A stretch of 64,000 nucleotides of DNA from Pseudoruminococcus_B sp937901805 (GTDB taxonomy: Bacteria > Bacillota > Clostridia > Oscillospirales > Ruminococcaceae). Under the pieces are notes generated by a model. That model was not told the origin of the DNA, ran no database searches, and saw only the letters and a list, made by a program, of their open reading frames with translations. The stretch spans positions 27,780 to 91,779 of the forward strand of contig CAUWNS010000006.1 of NCBI GenBank assembly GCA_963560245.1, given 5' to 3'. This document shows, piece after piece, positions 52,494-60,184 of this stretch (its first letter is position 1; each line of letters opens with the position of its first letter). A program made the translations under genes and the position numbers.

Positions 52494-52997
52494 CGCACAT
52501 CACCCCATATTCTCTTAAAACGCTTTTAAAATGGGTACGTGCAGCCGACAGTCTGGAACGTACCGCAGAGGGAGAAATTTCATAGATTTTCCCCAATTCT
52601 TCGGAAGTCAGGCCAGCCTGTTTAAAAAGCAACAGTTCCCTTTCTCCCGGGCGCAGCGCCTGGAAAATGCCATTTCTACGGACAGGGATTCCACTGTCCG
52701 GTGCTCCATTTCCAGAATTTGTCCCCGTCCTGCTTCTTCATATTCCACCTGCTGAGGGCTTCTCTGTTTTTTCCGCAGGTAATCATTTTTCACATTGACG
52801 GCTACACGAAAAATCCATGCCCGGAAATGATCCGGAAGTTTCCGTCCAGGCTGCCTGAGAAACCCCCACAGTTTTAAAAACGTTGCCTGCGCAAGATCCT
52901 CCGCGGCGTCAGAACCAAAACAAAGAGAGAAATAGGCATACACTCTCGGGAAATACTGCTCATACAAACCGTCAAAGAGTTCCCGCGGGGTTCCCAT
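52483..52997 (-). pseudogene. ECF sigma factor with a one-base frameshift
   Basis: ATG 52997 opens region 2 of an ECF sigma factor: LFDGLYEQYFPRVYAYFSLC, SDAAEDLAQATFLKLWGFLR and FRAWIFRVAVNVKNDYLRKK. The frame then shifts near 52662-52672. Region 4 follows in the next frame: IFQALRPGERELLLFKQAGL, TSEELGKIYEISPSAVRSRL, ending at TGA 52485-52483. As written, the protein stops after 129 residues without region 4. Adding one base gives 171 residues, a normal ECF length. The ATG shares a base with the upstream stop (TGATG). Confidence 0.8.
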
Positions 52998-53710
52998 CAC
53001 TGAAACATCCATTCCATATCTTCATCTTTGTTTTTATCTTTTTCATATTCTTCCAAGGCTTTTATCTCATTCCCCACCTGGGCAGTCGCACGCAGATAGG
53101 GCATTAGATGAGCCGGACAATAGATGTTGCCGCCAACGATAAACATGGGCTGCTGCTGTTTTAATGTTTCAAGCTGAACGTTTTCCTCCAATTTCAGGCA
53201 GTTCCCAACCACAAGGACCGTTTTCGGCTGCAAATAGGTGAAAAACTCGTCGTCTGCGATCAACTCATTTCCATAAGCTTTGCAGTCGGAAAAATCCCGG
53301 AAAAGGGTCAATCCGTTGGCAGACAGAAATTCAATGCCGAGCTGCTGCTTTAAGCTCTCGTGGATTAAGGTAAGTCCGTTGACAATCAGACCTCCTCTGG
53401 TTTCCGGAGAAAGGTTTCGGATAATGACATTCCCATTTGCAAGGACGATGCTGTTCCCGTCTTTTGAGAAATTGGCGTCCGTCAGTTCCACATTACCGTT
53501 TAAGACGTGCACCTGCTGATCTTTCGTCAAAGACATGGTCATAGCCACATTCTTTTTTTCGACTTTTGTCAGGGCCGCCATCACTTCTGGGGAGGCGTCC
53601 TCCGGAAGAATCAAAAGTGCAACGTTTTTAATCTCTTCAATTTCCTGGATTGCGGAGACATCCGTACAGGCTCTCAAATCACAGATTGGCAAATTTTTAA
53701 TCGTGCTCAT
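52997..53710 (-). CDS. Uncharacterised protein with bactofilin-like repeats
   Basis: This 237-residue, soluble, cysteine-poor protein has short repeating turns with NGN/NGL spacing (VHVLNGNVELTD, IVLANGNVIIRN, GLIVNGLTLIHE, VLVVGNCLKLEE, MFIVGGNIYCPA). The rhythm suggests a beta-solenoid, as in bactofilin or pentapeptide-type proteins, but I cannot confirm it. The end is very acidic (EEYEKDKNKDEDMEWMFQ). ATG 53710 is preceded by GGAGG. It is the first gene of a three-gene unit with the frameshifted ECF sigma and the small acidic protein, with overlaps that suggest coupled translation. Confidence 0.7.
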   Translation of the reverse strand: MSTIKNLPICDLRACTDVSAIQEIEEIKNVALLILPEDASPEVMAALTKVEKKNVAMTMSLTKDQQVHVLNGNVELTDANFSKDGNSIVLANGNVIIRNLSPETRGGLIVNGLTLIHESLKQQLGIEFLSANGLTLFRDFSDCKAYGNELIADDEFFTYLQPKTVLVVGNCLKLEENVQLETLKQQQPMFIVGGNIYCPAHLMPYLRATAQVGNEIKALEEYEKDKNKDEDMEWMFQ

Positions 53711-54004
53711 GGTATTTCCTCCATTTCTCTTTTTCTTCACCATCAGATGATGTATTTCAGGCCTTACATTTAGAAAGACGTTTCTTTTTTAAAAAGCGTC
53801 CGAAAAAAAGAAAACTTTTTTGGTTTTTCGGATTTTTGATTTTTTATCTGTTCAGCCGGATTTCCTGTTTGGGATACCGGCTTCACATACTTGAGTTTCT
53901 CGCTATAATTCATGATTTTATTTCCCCATTCCAGTGGATTGATAAGGCCTTATACTCAGAAAGACGGAATCAAATCCGAATTGTCCTGGAAAATCCTTTT
54001 TTCT

Positions 54005-54032
54005 TTGCACTCAGCGCTGAAGTTGCTATAAT
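54005..54032 (+). promoter_or_regulatory. Predicted sigma-A promoter of the flavin-oxidase-family gene
   Basis: TTGCAC (54005-54010) and a perfect TATAAT (54027-54032) are spaced by 16 bases; GAGGAGG and ATG 54068 follow. The 290 bases between 53711 and 54004 hold no gene. Confidence 0.7.
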
Positions 54033-54067
54033 AAAAACAAGAACCCCACAATTGAGGAGGAAGTTTC

Positions 54068-54547
54068 ATGCACCCTGTTCTTAGAAGAAAAGATCGGAAA
54101 ATGTCCAAGGAATTTTGTGAGCAGCTCTTGGATCAGAGCGAATATCTTACCATTTCCATGGTAAATCCGGACGGTTCCCCCTATGCCGTCCCCATCAGCC
54201 ATGTCCGGGAAGGCGGATACCTTTATTTCCACTGCGCACAAAAGGGGCAGAAAATTGATTGCCTGTCGCAAAACAATCAAATCTGTTTTTCCTGTGTAGG
54301 AAAAATTTCCATGCCAGAAGACTCTTACACCGTTGGTTATGAATCCTGCATTGGTATGGGCACTGTGTCCCCCGTTCTGGAAGAAGATGAAAAAATACAC
54401 GCTCTTTTCCTTCTGGCAAAAAAATATTTTCCCTCCCATTTAGAACTTTTTGAGAGAGAAATCCAAAAAAGTTTTCACGCAGTGTGCGTTTATAAAATCA
54501 TGATATCGCATTTATCCGGAAAAGCCAACCGGCTGTTGGAGAAATAA
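54068..54547 (+). CDS. Pyridoxamine 5'-phosphate oxidase-like flavoprotein (NimA-like)
   Basis: This 159-residue split-barrel flavoprotein shows MHPVLRRKDRKMSKEFCEQLL, then YLTISMVNPDGSPYAVPISHV, LYFHCAQKGQKIDCL and ICFSCVG. This pattern is that of the small PNPOx-like group that includes the 5-nitroimidazole reductase NimA. The C-terminal half (SCIGMGTVSPVLEEDEKIHA) is also typical. The protein probably binds FMN or a deazaflavin and reduces an unknown substrate; drug resistance should not be assumed. GAGGAGG lies 7 bases before the ATG. Monocistronic. Confidence 0.85.
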   Translation: MHPVLRRKDRKMSKEFCEQLLDQSEYLTISMVNPDGSPYAVPISHVREGGYLYFHCAQKGQKIDCLSQNNQICFSCVGKISMPEDSYTVGYESCIGMGTVSPVLEEDEKIHALFLLAKKYFPSHLELFEREIQKSFHAVCVYKIMISHLSGKANRLLEK

Positions 54548-54640
54548 TCTCCCTGCTCCGATTTAAGGAAACGGCGCCGCCTTTCAGCCGACTGTTCCAT
54601 CCCCAGAAACAACAATCCGAAAACTCTTATCACAAAAATA

Positions 54641-54669
54641 TTGACAAACCGTTCAATTCCCGTTAAACT
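54641..54669 (+). promoter_or_regulatory. Strong predicted promoter of the CydDC-like operon
   Basis: A perfect TTGACA (54641-54646) and TAAACT (54664-54669) are spaced by 17 bases. Transcription would start near 54676, inside the palindrome at 54671-54704. Confidence 0.75.
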
Positions 54670-54670
54670 T

Positions 54671-54704
54671 CTATCTGTGGTTAGTACATTCTAACTACAG
54701 ATAG
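54671..54704. promoter_or_regulatory. Long palindrome over the transcription start (operator or RNA hairpin)
   Basis: CTATCTGTGGTTAG and CTAACTACAGATAG pair over 14 positions (one G-T) around TACATT. Its place directly after the -10 box suits a repressor site. It could also fold in the RNA if transcription starts at its left edge. No regulator gene is adjacent. Confidence 0.75.
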
Positions 54705-54722
54705 AAAACATGGACACTCGCA

Positions 54723-54745
54723 ACGGACCAATCGGTCCGTTTTTT
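54723..54745 (+). terminator. Intrinsic terminator in the leader of the CydDC-like operon
   Basis: ACGGACC-AATC-GGTCCGT followed by six T, 50 bases before the first gene. As RNA it would stop most transcripts unless relieved (attenuation). As DNA the palindrome also resembles a TetR-type operator. Confidence 0.75.
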
Positions 54746-54795
54746 GTGAAGTCCCAGTTAGCTTAAGGTAACTTTTATAAAAAGGAGTTTTACGG

Positions 54796-56538
54796 ATGAT
54801 GATCAACAAACGCCTGATCGGGGTTGTTCCGGCCAGCAAAAAATATATTGCGGCAAACGTGGCATTCCAATGGCTGAGTATGATAAGCAATGTCGCAATG
54901 ATTTTTTCCTTTGCATGGATTTTGCAGGGACTGGCTGCCCGGCAATTGACGGCAAGATCCCTGCTGCTCCCTGTCGGAATCGGAATCCTCTCTATTATCA
55001 TCCGATGGCTGTGCACTGTGGGAGCCGGGAAAATGGGATTTCAGGCCTCAAGTCTGATTAAGAAGGCCCTGCGCGGAAAAATCTATCAAAAATTACTGCG
55101 GTTAGGTCCAAATTATTCCCAGCGCGTTACCACTTCCGAGGTTGTACAGATCTCCGCCGAGGGAATTGAACAGTTGGAAACCTATTTCGGCGCCTATCTC
55201 CCCCAATTTTTTTACAGCATGCTGGCTCCGATCACCCTGTTTGCGATTCTTGCGCCCATCAGCCTGAAGGCGGCAGCCGCTTTGCTCATCTGCGTCCCCT
55301 TAATCCCCGCCGCCATTGCCGCTGTACAGACCTTCGCCAAAAAGCTTCTCTCCCGCTACTGGGGACAGTACACAACCCTGGGAGACACCTTTCTGGAAAA
55401 TCTTCAGGGCCTGACTACCCTGAAAATTTACCAGGCAGACGAGTTTAAAAATGAGGAAATGAACCGGGAATCAGAGAGATTCCGCAAAATCACCATGAAA
55501 GTCCTGACAATGCAGCTCAATTCCATTACCGTTATGGATTTGGTCGCATTCGGCGGCGCGGCGCTTGGATTAATCCTCGCCGTGCTGGAATTTCAGGCGG
55601 GGACGATCTCCTTCGGCGGTTGTTTTGCAATCATCCTTCTTTCTGCGGACTTTTTTCTCCCCATGCGTCAGCTCGGCTCCTTTTTCCACATTGCAATGAA
55701 CGGCATGGCGGCAAGTGACAAAATCTTTGCGCTTTTGGATCTGGAAGAGGAAACGCCGCGCACACTCTTTGCAAATACCGGGGACTGTACGATGTGCTGC
55801 AAGAATCTCCGCTTTTCTTATGAACCGGGACGGGAAATCCTGCATGGGATAACCCTGCAAATGAAGCAGGGCCAGTTTACCGCCATTGTTGGAGAAAGCG
55901 GATGCGGAAAAAGCACTGTCGCCGCAATTTTAACCGGAAAACGTCGCGGATACCAGGGGGTAGTCACGATTGGCGGGCTTGATCTCGCAGAGATTTCCGA
56001 CGAGAGCTTAATGCAAACCATTACCTATGTCGGATTTTCCAGCTATCTGTTCAAAGGAACCGTCCGAGAAAATCTCCTGATGGGACGACCAGATGCAGAC
56101 GACAATTTGCTCTGGTCCGTTCTCAAGCGCACCAAACTGGACGGATTCCTGCAATCCGAACAGGGGCTGGACACGCCGCTTGAGGAGCAGGGGGCCAATT
56201 TTTCCGGCGGACAGCGGCAAAGGCTTGCCCTTGCCCGTGCATTGCTGCACGACAGTCCGGTCTACATTTTTGACGAGGCGACTTCCAACATTGATGTGGA
56301 AAGTGAAAACGATATTATGGAGGAAATCCATTCCCTTGCAAAAGAAAAAACCGTAATCCTCATTTCCCACCGGCTGGCAAACGCAGCGGACGCCGATACC
56401 ATCTATGTGATGGATCACGGAGAGATTGTGGGCAAAGGAACCCATGAACAGCTGCTTACACAGCGGGGCCTCTACCATACCCTGTGGGAAAACCAGCAGA
56501 CTTTAGAACAGATTTCCAAGAAAGAGGTGAAAGCATGA
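54796..56538 (+). CDS. ABC transporter half (permease-ATPase), CydD-like
   Basis: This 580-residue fused ABC half-transporter has six membrane helices in the first 320 residues (FQWLSMISNVAMIFSFAWIL, then LPQFFYSMLAPITLFAI). The ATPase domain has Walker A VGESGCGKSTVAAI (near 365), signature FSGGQRQRLALARA (near 470) and Walker B PVYIFDEATSNID. The AARQLTARSLL segment and the partner gene fit CydD, whose complex exports glutathione/cysteine thiols and is needed for cytochrome bd. No cydAB is seen, so the substrate here is open. GGAG precedes ATG 54796; the promoter and leader terminator lie upstream. Confidence 0.82.
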   Translation: MMINKRLIGVVPASKKYIAANVAFQWLSMISNVAMIFSFAWILQGLAARQLTARSLLLPVGIGILSIIIRWLCTVGAGKMGFQASSLIKKALRGKIYQKLLRLGPNYSQRVTTSEVVQISAEGIEQLETYFGAYLPQFFYSMLAPITLFAILAPISLKAAAALLICVPLIPAAIAAVQTFAKKLLSRYWGQYTTLGDTFLENLQGLTTLKIYQADEFKNEEMNRESERFRKITMKVLTMQLNSITVMDLVAFGGAALGLILAVLEFQAGTISFGGCFAIILLSADFFLPMRQLGSFFHIAMNGMAASDKIFALLDLEEETPRTLFANTGDCTMCCKNLRFSYEPGREILHGITLQMKQGQFTAIVGESGCGKSTVAAILTGKRRGYQGVVTIGGLDLAEISDESLMQTITYVGFSSYLFKGTVRENLLMGRPDADDNLLWSVLKRTKLDGFLQSEQGLDTPLEEQGANFSGGQRQRLALARALLHDSPVYIFDEATSNIDVESENDIMEEIHSLAKEKTVILISHRLANAADADTIYVMDHGEIVGKGTHEQLLTQRGLYHTLWENQQTLEQISKKEVKA

Positions 56539-58193
56539 AACAGAGAAGCGCATGGACGGTTATGAGCCGACTGATTGGTTTGGTTCGCCCTCTTGCCCCC
56601 TTTATGATACTGGCTATTTTCCTTGGCACAGTCGGATTCCTCTGTTCCACCTTTTTGACCATTCTTGGAGGATATGCTATGTTGGAAATTCTGGGATACG
56701 GGGTTTCCCTTTCCTTGACTGCACTTTTTGTGCTTGTCGCAGTATTTGCCGTCCTCCGCGGATTCTTGCGCTACGGGGAACAGGCATGCAACCATTTCAT
56801 TGCTTTTAAACTGCTTGCGCTCATCCGTGACAAAGTTTTTCGCGCCCTGCGCCGTCTCTGTCCGGCAAAGCTGGAAGGCAGGGACAAAGGCGATTTGATT
56901 GCCGTGATCACCTCTGATATTGAGCTGCTGGAGGTATTTTATGCACACACTATCTCCCCTGCTGCCATTGCACTTTGCATGTCCCTGATCATGAGTTTCT
57001 TTCTGGGGAGTTTTCATCCAATCCTGGGGATACTGGCTGCGGCTGCATATCTGACTGTGGGAATTGTGCTCCCCATTTTCATTTCCAGAAGAAACGGGAC
57101 ATCCGGAAACCGATTCCGCCGGCAGGCCGGGCTGCTTAGCGGCTATGTCCTGGACAGCCTGCGCGGACTCAGTGAAATTATCCAGTACGGGCAGGGAAAA
57201 CAGCGTCTGAAAAAACTGGAAAAACAGACAAAAGACCTGCTCTCCATCGAAGAGGGTATGAAAACACGTACCGCACAGGGAACGGCTTTCACGAACACGG
57301 TCATCCTGTTCTTTGATTTAGCCATGCTTGCCGCCGCCTGCTGGCTCTACCTTTCCGGAGCCGTTGATTTTTCCGGCATACTGATTCCCCAGATTGCGCT
57401 GATGAGTTCTTTCGGTCCGGTCATTGCACTGGCAAATCTCGGCAGTACACTGCAAAATACCCTTGCTGCTGGAAACCGTGTCCTTGATATTCTGGAGGAA
57501 ACCCCGCAGGTTGCTGAAATCAGCGGGAAAGCACCGGTTTCCTTTACTGGAGCCCGCTGTGAGGATATCTCTTTTTCCTATGGCACGCAGCCCATTCTTT
57601 CCCATTTGAATCTCTCGATTCAAAAAGGGCAGATTCTCGGAATTACAGGGAAAAGCGGAAGCGGAAAATCCACGCTCCTGCGGCTGTTCATGCGCTTTTG
57701 GGATGTTTCCGGCGGCCATGTACAGATCTCCGATAGTGATATCCGGGAGATCAATACAGCAAATCTTCGGGATATGGAGAGCTTTGTCACTCAAGATACC
57801 CATCTTTTCCACGACAGCATTGCCAATAATCTGAGGATTGCCAAACTTGACGCCACAAAAGAAGAAATGGAAACAGCCTGTAAAAAGGCTTCCATCCATG
57901 ATTTTATTATGACCTTGCCAAAAGGCTATGACACTCCGGTCGGAGAATTGGGAGATACGCTTTCCGGCGGAGAACGCCAGCGCCTCGGCCTTGCCCGTGC
58001 ATTCCTGCACGATGCTCCGCTGATGCTGCTGGATGAACCAACCAGCAATCTGGACAGCCTGAATGAAGCGGTCATTCTCAAATCTCTAAAAGAAGAACGA
58101 GGAGATAGAACCATTCTGCTTGTCTCCCACCGAGAATCCACCATGGGAATTGTCGACACCATGGTATCTGTAGAACAGGGGAGAATCAGTTGA
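56535..58193 (+). CDS. ABC transporter half (permease-ATPase), CydC-like
   Basis: This 552-residue second half of the heterodimeric exporter starts at ATG 56535, overlapping the previous stop (ATGA). Six helices are followed by an ATPase with Walker A ITGKSGSGKSTLLRLF, signature TLSGGERQRLGLARA and Walker B PLMLLDEPTSNLD. EQACNHFIAFKLLALIRDKV and the permease pattern fit CydC. Its catalytic glutamate (LLDEP) is normal, whereas the partner has IFDEA; both ATP sites look competent. The next gene starts with a one-base overlap. Confidence 0.82.
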   Translation: MKQRSAWTVMSRLIGLVRPLAPFMILAIFLGTVGFLCSTFLTILGGYAMLEILGYGVSLSLTALFVLVAVFAVLRGFLRYGEQACNHFIAFKLLALIRDKVFRALRRLCPAKLEGRDKGDLIAVITSDIELLEVFYAHTISPAAIALCMSLIMSFFLGSFHPILGILAAAAYLTVGIVLPIFISRRNGTSGNRFRRQAGLLSGYVLDSLRGLSEIIQYGQGKQRLKKLEKQTKDLLSIEEGMKTRTAQGTAFTNTVILFFDLAMLAAACWLYLSGAVDFSGILIPQIALMSSFGPVIALANLGSTLQNTLAAGNRVLDILEETPQVAEISGKAPVSFTGARCEDISFSYGTQPILSHLNLSIQKGQILGITGKSGSGKSTLLRLFMRFWDVSGGHVQISDSDIREINTANLRDMESFVTQDTHLFHDSIANNLRIAKLDATKEEMETACKKASIHDFIMTLPKGYDTPVGELGDTLSGGERQRLGLARAFLHDAPLMLLDEPTSNLDSLNEAVILKSLKEERGDRTILLVSHRESTMGIVDTMVSVEQGRIS

Positions 58194-58540
58194 TGGCAAA
58201 AAAAGATATTCAAAGCAAGAGGGAACGGGAAAAACGAATGGTCAGGGAGATGATCTCCCTGTACTGCCGGAAAAACCACCACTCGAAAAATACACTCTGC
58301 CCTGACTGCGCCGCCCTGGCAGATTATGCACCCCAACGCAGCGATCGCTGTCCTTTTATGGAGACCAAGACATTCTGCTCCAACTGTAAGGTCCACTGCT
58401 ATCGGCCTGAAATGCGGGAAAAAATCAGAAAGGTTATGCGGTACTCCGGCCCAAGGATGCTGTTTCACCATCCGGTCATGGCAATCCGCCATGTGATAGA
58501 ATCAAAACGCGAACAACGACGAATGGAGGACACCCAATGA
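58193..58540 (+). CDS. Nitrous oxide-stimulated promoter family protein
   Basis: This 115-residue cytoplasmic protein is rich in basic residues and cysteines: EMISLYCRKNHHSKNTLCPD, CAALADYAPQRSDRCPFM, FCSNCKVHCYRPEMREKI and RKVMRYSGPRML. This matches the YbgA-like family annotated as nitrous oxide-stimulated promoter (PF11756). The spaced cysteines suggest a metal or Fe-S site. Its role is unknown. ATG 58193 overlaps the previous stop (TGATG). It is regularly seen next to CydDC-like ABC genes and DUF454 in Clostridia, to my recall. Confidence 0.85.
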   Translation: MAKKDIQSKREREKRMVREMISLYCRKNHHSKNTLCPDCAALADYAPQRSDRCPFMETKTFCSNCKVHCYRPEMREKIRKVMRYSGPRMLFHHPVMAIRHVIESKREQRRMEDTQ

Positions 58541-58959
58541 AAATTATTTACATCATTCTCGGCTGTATCGGCTTGGGACTTGGCGCCCTCGGCGCCGCGC
58601 TTCCCCTTCTGCCTGCTTTTCCGTTCTTGATGCTGGCCGCCTTCTGTTTTGCCAAAAGTTCGAAACGGCTTCACAACTGGTTCATTGGTACAAAACTGTA
58701 TAAAAATAATCTGGAAAGTTTTGTCCGTGGGAAAGGGATGACAATTAAAACAAAACTGAAAATCATCCTTATCGTTACCCTGACCATGAGTCTTGGTTTT
58801 ATTATGATGAGCAATGTCCCAATCGGGAGAATCATTTTAGCGGTTGTTTGGGTAATGCATCTGCTCATCTTTGCGTTTGCCATCAAAACCCTCCGTCCGG
58901 AACGGGAAACGGAGCTGATCCTTTTACCGACAGAGGAAGATGAGCAGGACGCCGCTTGA
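58537..58959 (+). CDS. DUF454 (YbaN-like) inner-membrane protein
   Basis: This 140-residue protein opens MKIIYIILGCIGLGLGALGA, with a first helix and the signature LPLLPAFPFLMLAAFCFAKS, then the conserved SSKRLHNWFIGTKLYKNN. A third and fourth helix follow (LKIILIVTLTMSLGFIMM). It belongs to DUF454, whose function is unknown. It overlaps the previous gene by 4 bases (ATGA), so all four genes from 54.8 kb form one transcript. A terminator follows. Confidence 0.88.
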   Translation: MKIIYIILGCIGLGLGALGAALPLLPAFPFLMLAAFCFAKSSKRLHNWFIGTKLYKNNLESFVRGKGMTIKTKLKIILIVTLTMSLGFIMMSNVPIGRIILAVVWVMHLLIFAFAIKTLRPERETELILLPTEEDEQDAA

Positions 58960-59001
58960 TTTTCGACAATTTCTCCTTTACAGGGTCCTGATATCTTTCA
59001 G

Positions 59002-59047
59002 AAAAAGCCGCAGGAAAGCGGGAATCCCGCTTTCCTGCGGCTTTTTT
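59002..59047. terminator. Bidirectional terminator between convergent operons
   Basis: AAAAAGCCGCAGGAAAGCGGGA pairs nearly perfectly with its complement and has T runs on both strands. It serves DUF454 (stop 58959) and the nucleotidyltransferase (stop 59046). Confidence 0.93.
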
Positions 59048-60089
59048 ATAGGGTATCTAAAAAATCCTCCAGTTCCCTTTCATCTGCAAATTCCCGGATA
59101 GGAACTCCCTTTTCCTGAAGAAGACTGCGCAATTTCCGGTGATGCGCCCGAACGGCATCCAAAAAGCGATCCATTTGCTGTTCATCATAAGCCCCTACGA
59201 TATCCGGCAGTTCCCTCGGAGAAACACCTGTTCCATCAAATGCTATATCAAATTCGTTGGTCAATTCCGCGGCGGCAAACAGCGCCCCGGTATATTCCTT
59301 CGTCTCGCAGTAGTGCTCAATCTTGTTGTAAAAGTTGATCATCTCCTCATACAACCCAGCCAGCTTTTGGCGAAACGGCAATAGAGGGCGCAGTACTTTT
59401 TCCTGCGACAAGAGTAATCTGTCCATATTGGAAATCAGCTGAGTATAGGCATCCTGCAAGTTTTGGATGTCTCTTGTCTGAAAAACCACATCATACAATG
59501 CAGAAAAGTTTTCCGGCAGCAAAGGCATTTTTAACAGCTCGCCTTTGAGTTTCGCGCGTCCTCTGCGTACCATATCCCGGTTGAGCAGGGCAATGGACCA
59601 AGTCAGCGGATAGAGCACGTCAAACGCCTCCATTCGCGCTTCATGGAGCGTATTTGCCCTCATCAGCCGGAAATATGGCTCGAACACGGTTTGAAACTGC
59701 TTCCTGGCCTTACAGACAAATCCCCACTGATCCGTTGTATCCAACGATTTTTTTCGCAGCTGTTCAAATTTTTGCCTGTCTTCTTCGCTCCCAACATATA
59801 AAAGCTGACCCTCTGCGATAATCGAAGTCTTATTTTCCTCATACTCAGCCATTCGCTCCAGCCGTTCCCAGGGGATACACCAAAAATCAAAGCCGACGCC
59901 GTCAACAATAAATACCTGAGCCAGATTTTCTCCCCGTTTAGTCTTGGCGGCATAGTACAAATCGACATCCGATTTGGGATAGGTGTCCTGATAAATCCTG
60001 GAACCCATCATCACGACAAAGGCAATATCCTCTGCATAATCCCGCTTAATTTTTTCAATCAGCAGTTCCACAGCCTTCATAGCATCCAT
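59046..60089 (-). CDS. Nucleotidyltransferase domain protein (kanamycin-nucleotidyltransferase-like fold)
   Basis: This 347-residue protein starts with a polymerase-beta-like nucleotidyltransferase domain: AFVVMMGSRIYQDTYPKSDVDLYYA near 30-55 has the GSR...DxD pattern, and GFDFWCIPWERLERM carries the third acidic residue. The C-terminal two thirds are helical (RMEAFDVLYPLTWSIALLNR, FYNKIEHYCETKEYTGAL) and have no name I know. Substrate unknown; such proteins modify drugs, nucleotides or proteins. ATG 60089 follows AAAGGGGG; an ATG 18 bases upstream is too far from it. Confidence 0.8.
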   Translation of the reverse strand: MDAMKAVELLIEKIKRDYAEDIAFVVMMGSRIYQDTYPKSDVDLYYAAKTKRGENLAQVFIVDGVGFDFWCIPWERLERMAEYEENKTSIIAEGQLLYVGSEEDRQKFEQLRKKSLDTTDQWGFVCKARKQFQTVFEPYFRLMRANTLHEARMEAFDVLYPLTWSIALLNRDMVRRGRAKLKGELLKMPLLPENFSALYDVVFQTRDIQNLQDAYTQLISNMDRLLLSQEKVLRPLLPFRQKLAGLYEEMINFYNKIEHYCETKEYTGALFAAAELTNEFDIAFDGTGVSPRELPDIVGAYDEQQMDRFLDAVRAHHRKLRSLLQEKGVPIREFADERELEDFLDTL

Positions 60090-60184
60090 TAAAATTCCCC
60101 CTTTCATAAAAACAAGTGTAGCACAGATTTGTTTCCTATGATAGGGGGAGATTTTTTATAATGATGTTTTCAATATGCGAAATA

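Noticed and set aside
54068..54547. Calling the PNPOx-like protein a nitroimidazole resistance gene (nim)
   Set aside because: The fold family is clear but the nim subgroup cannot be proven by eye; many members are not resistance genes.
54723..54745. Reading the leader hairpin as a known riboswitch of the ABC operon
   Set aside because: Only a terminator and a palindrome are visible; no aptamer consensus (SAM, FMN, TPP, cobalamin, guanidine) could be matched by eye.
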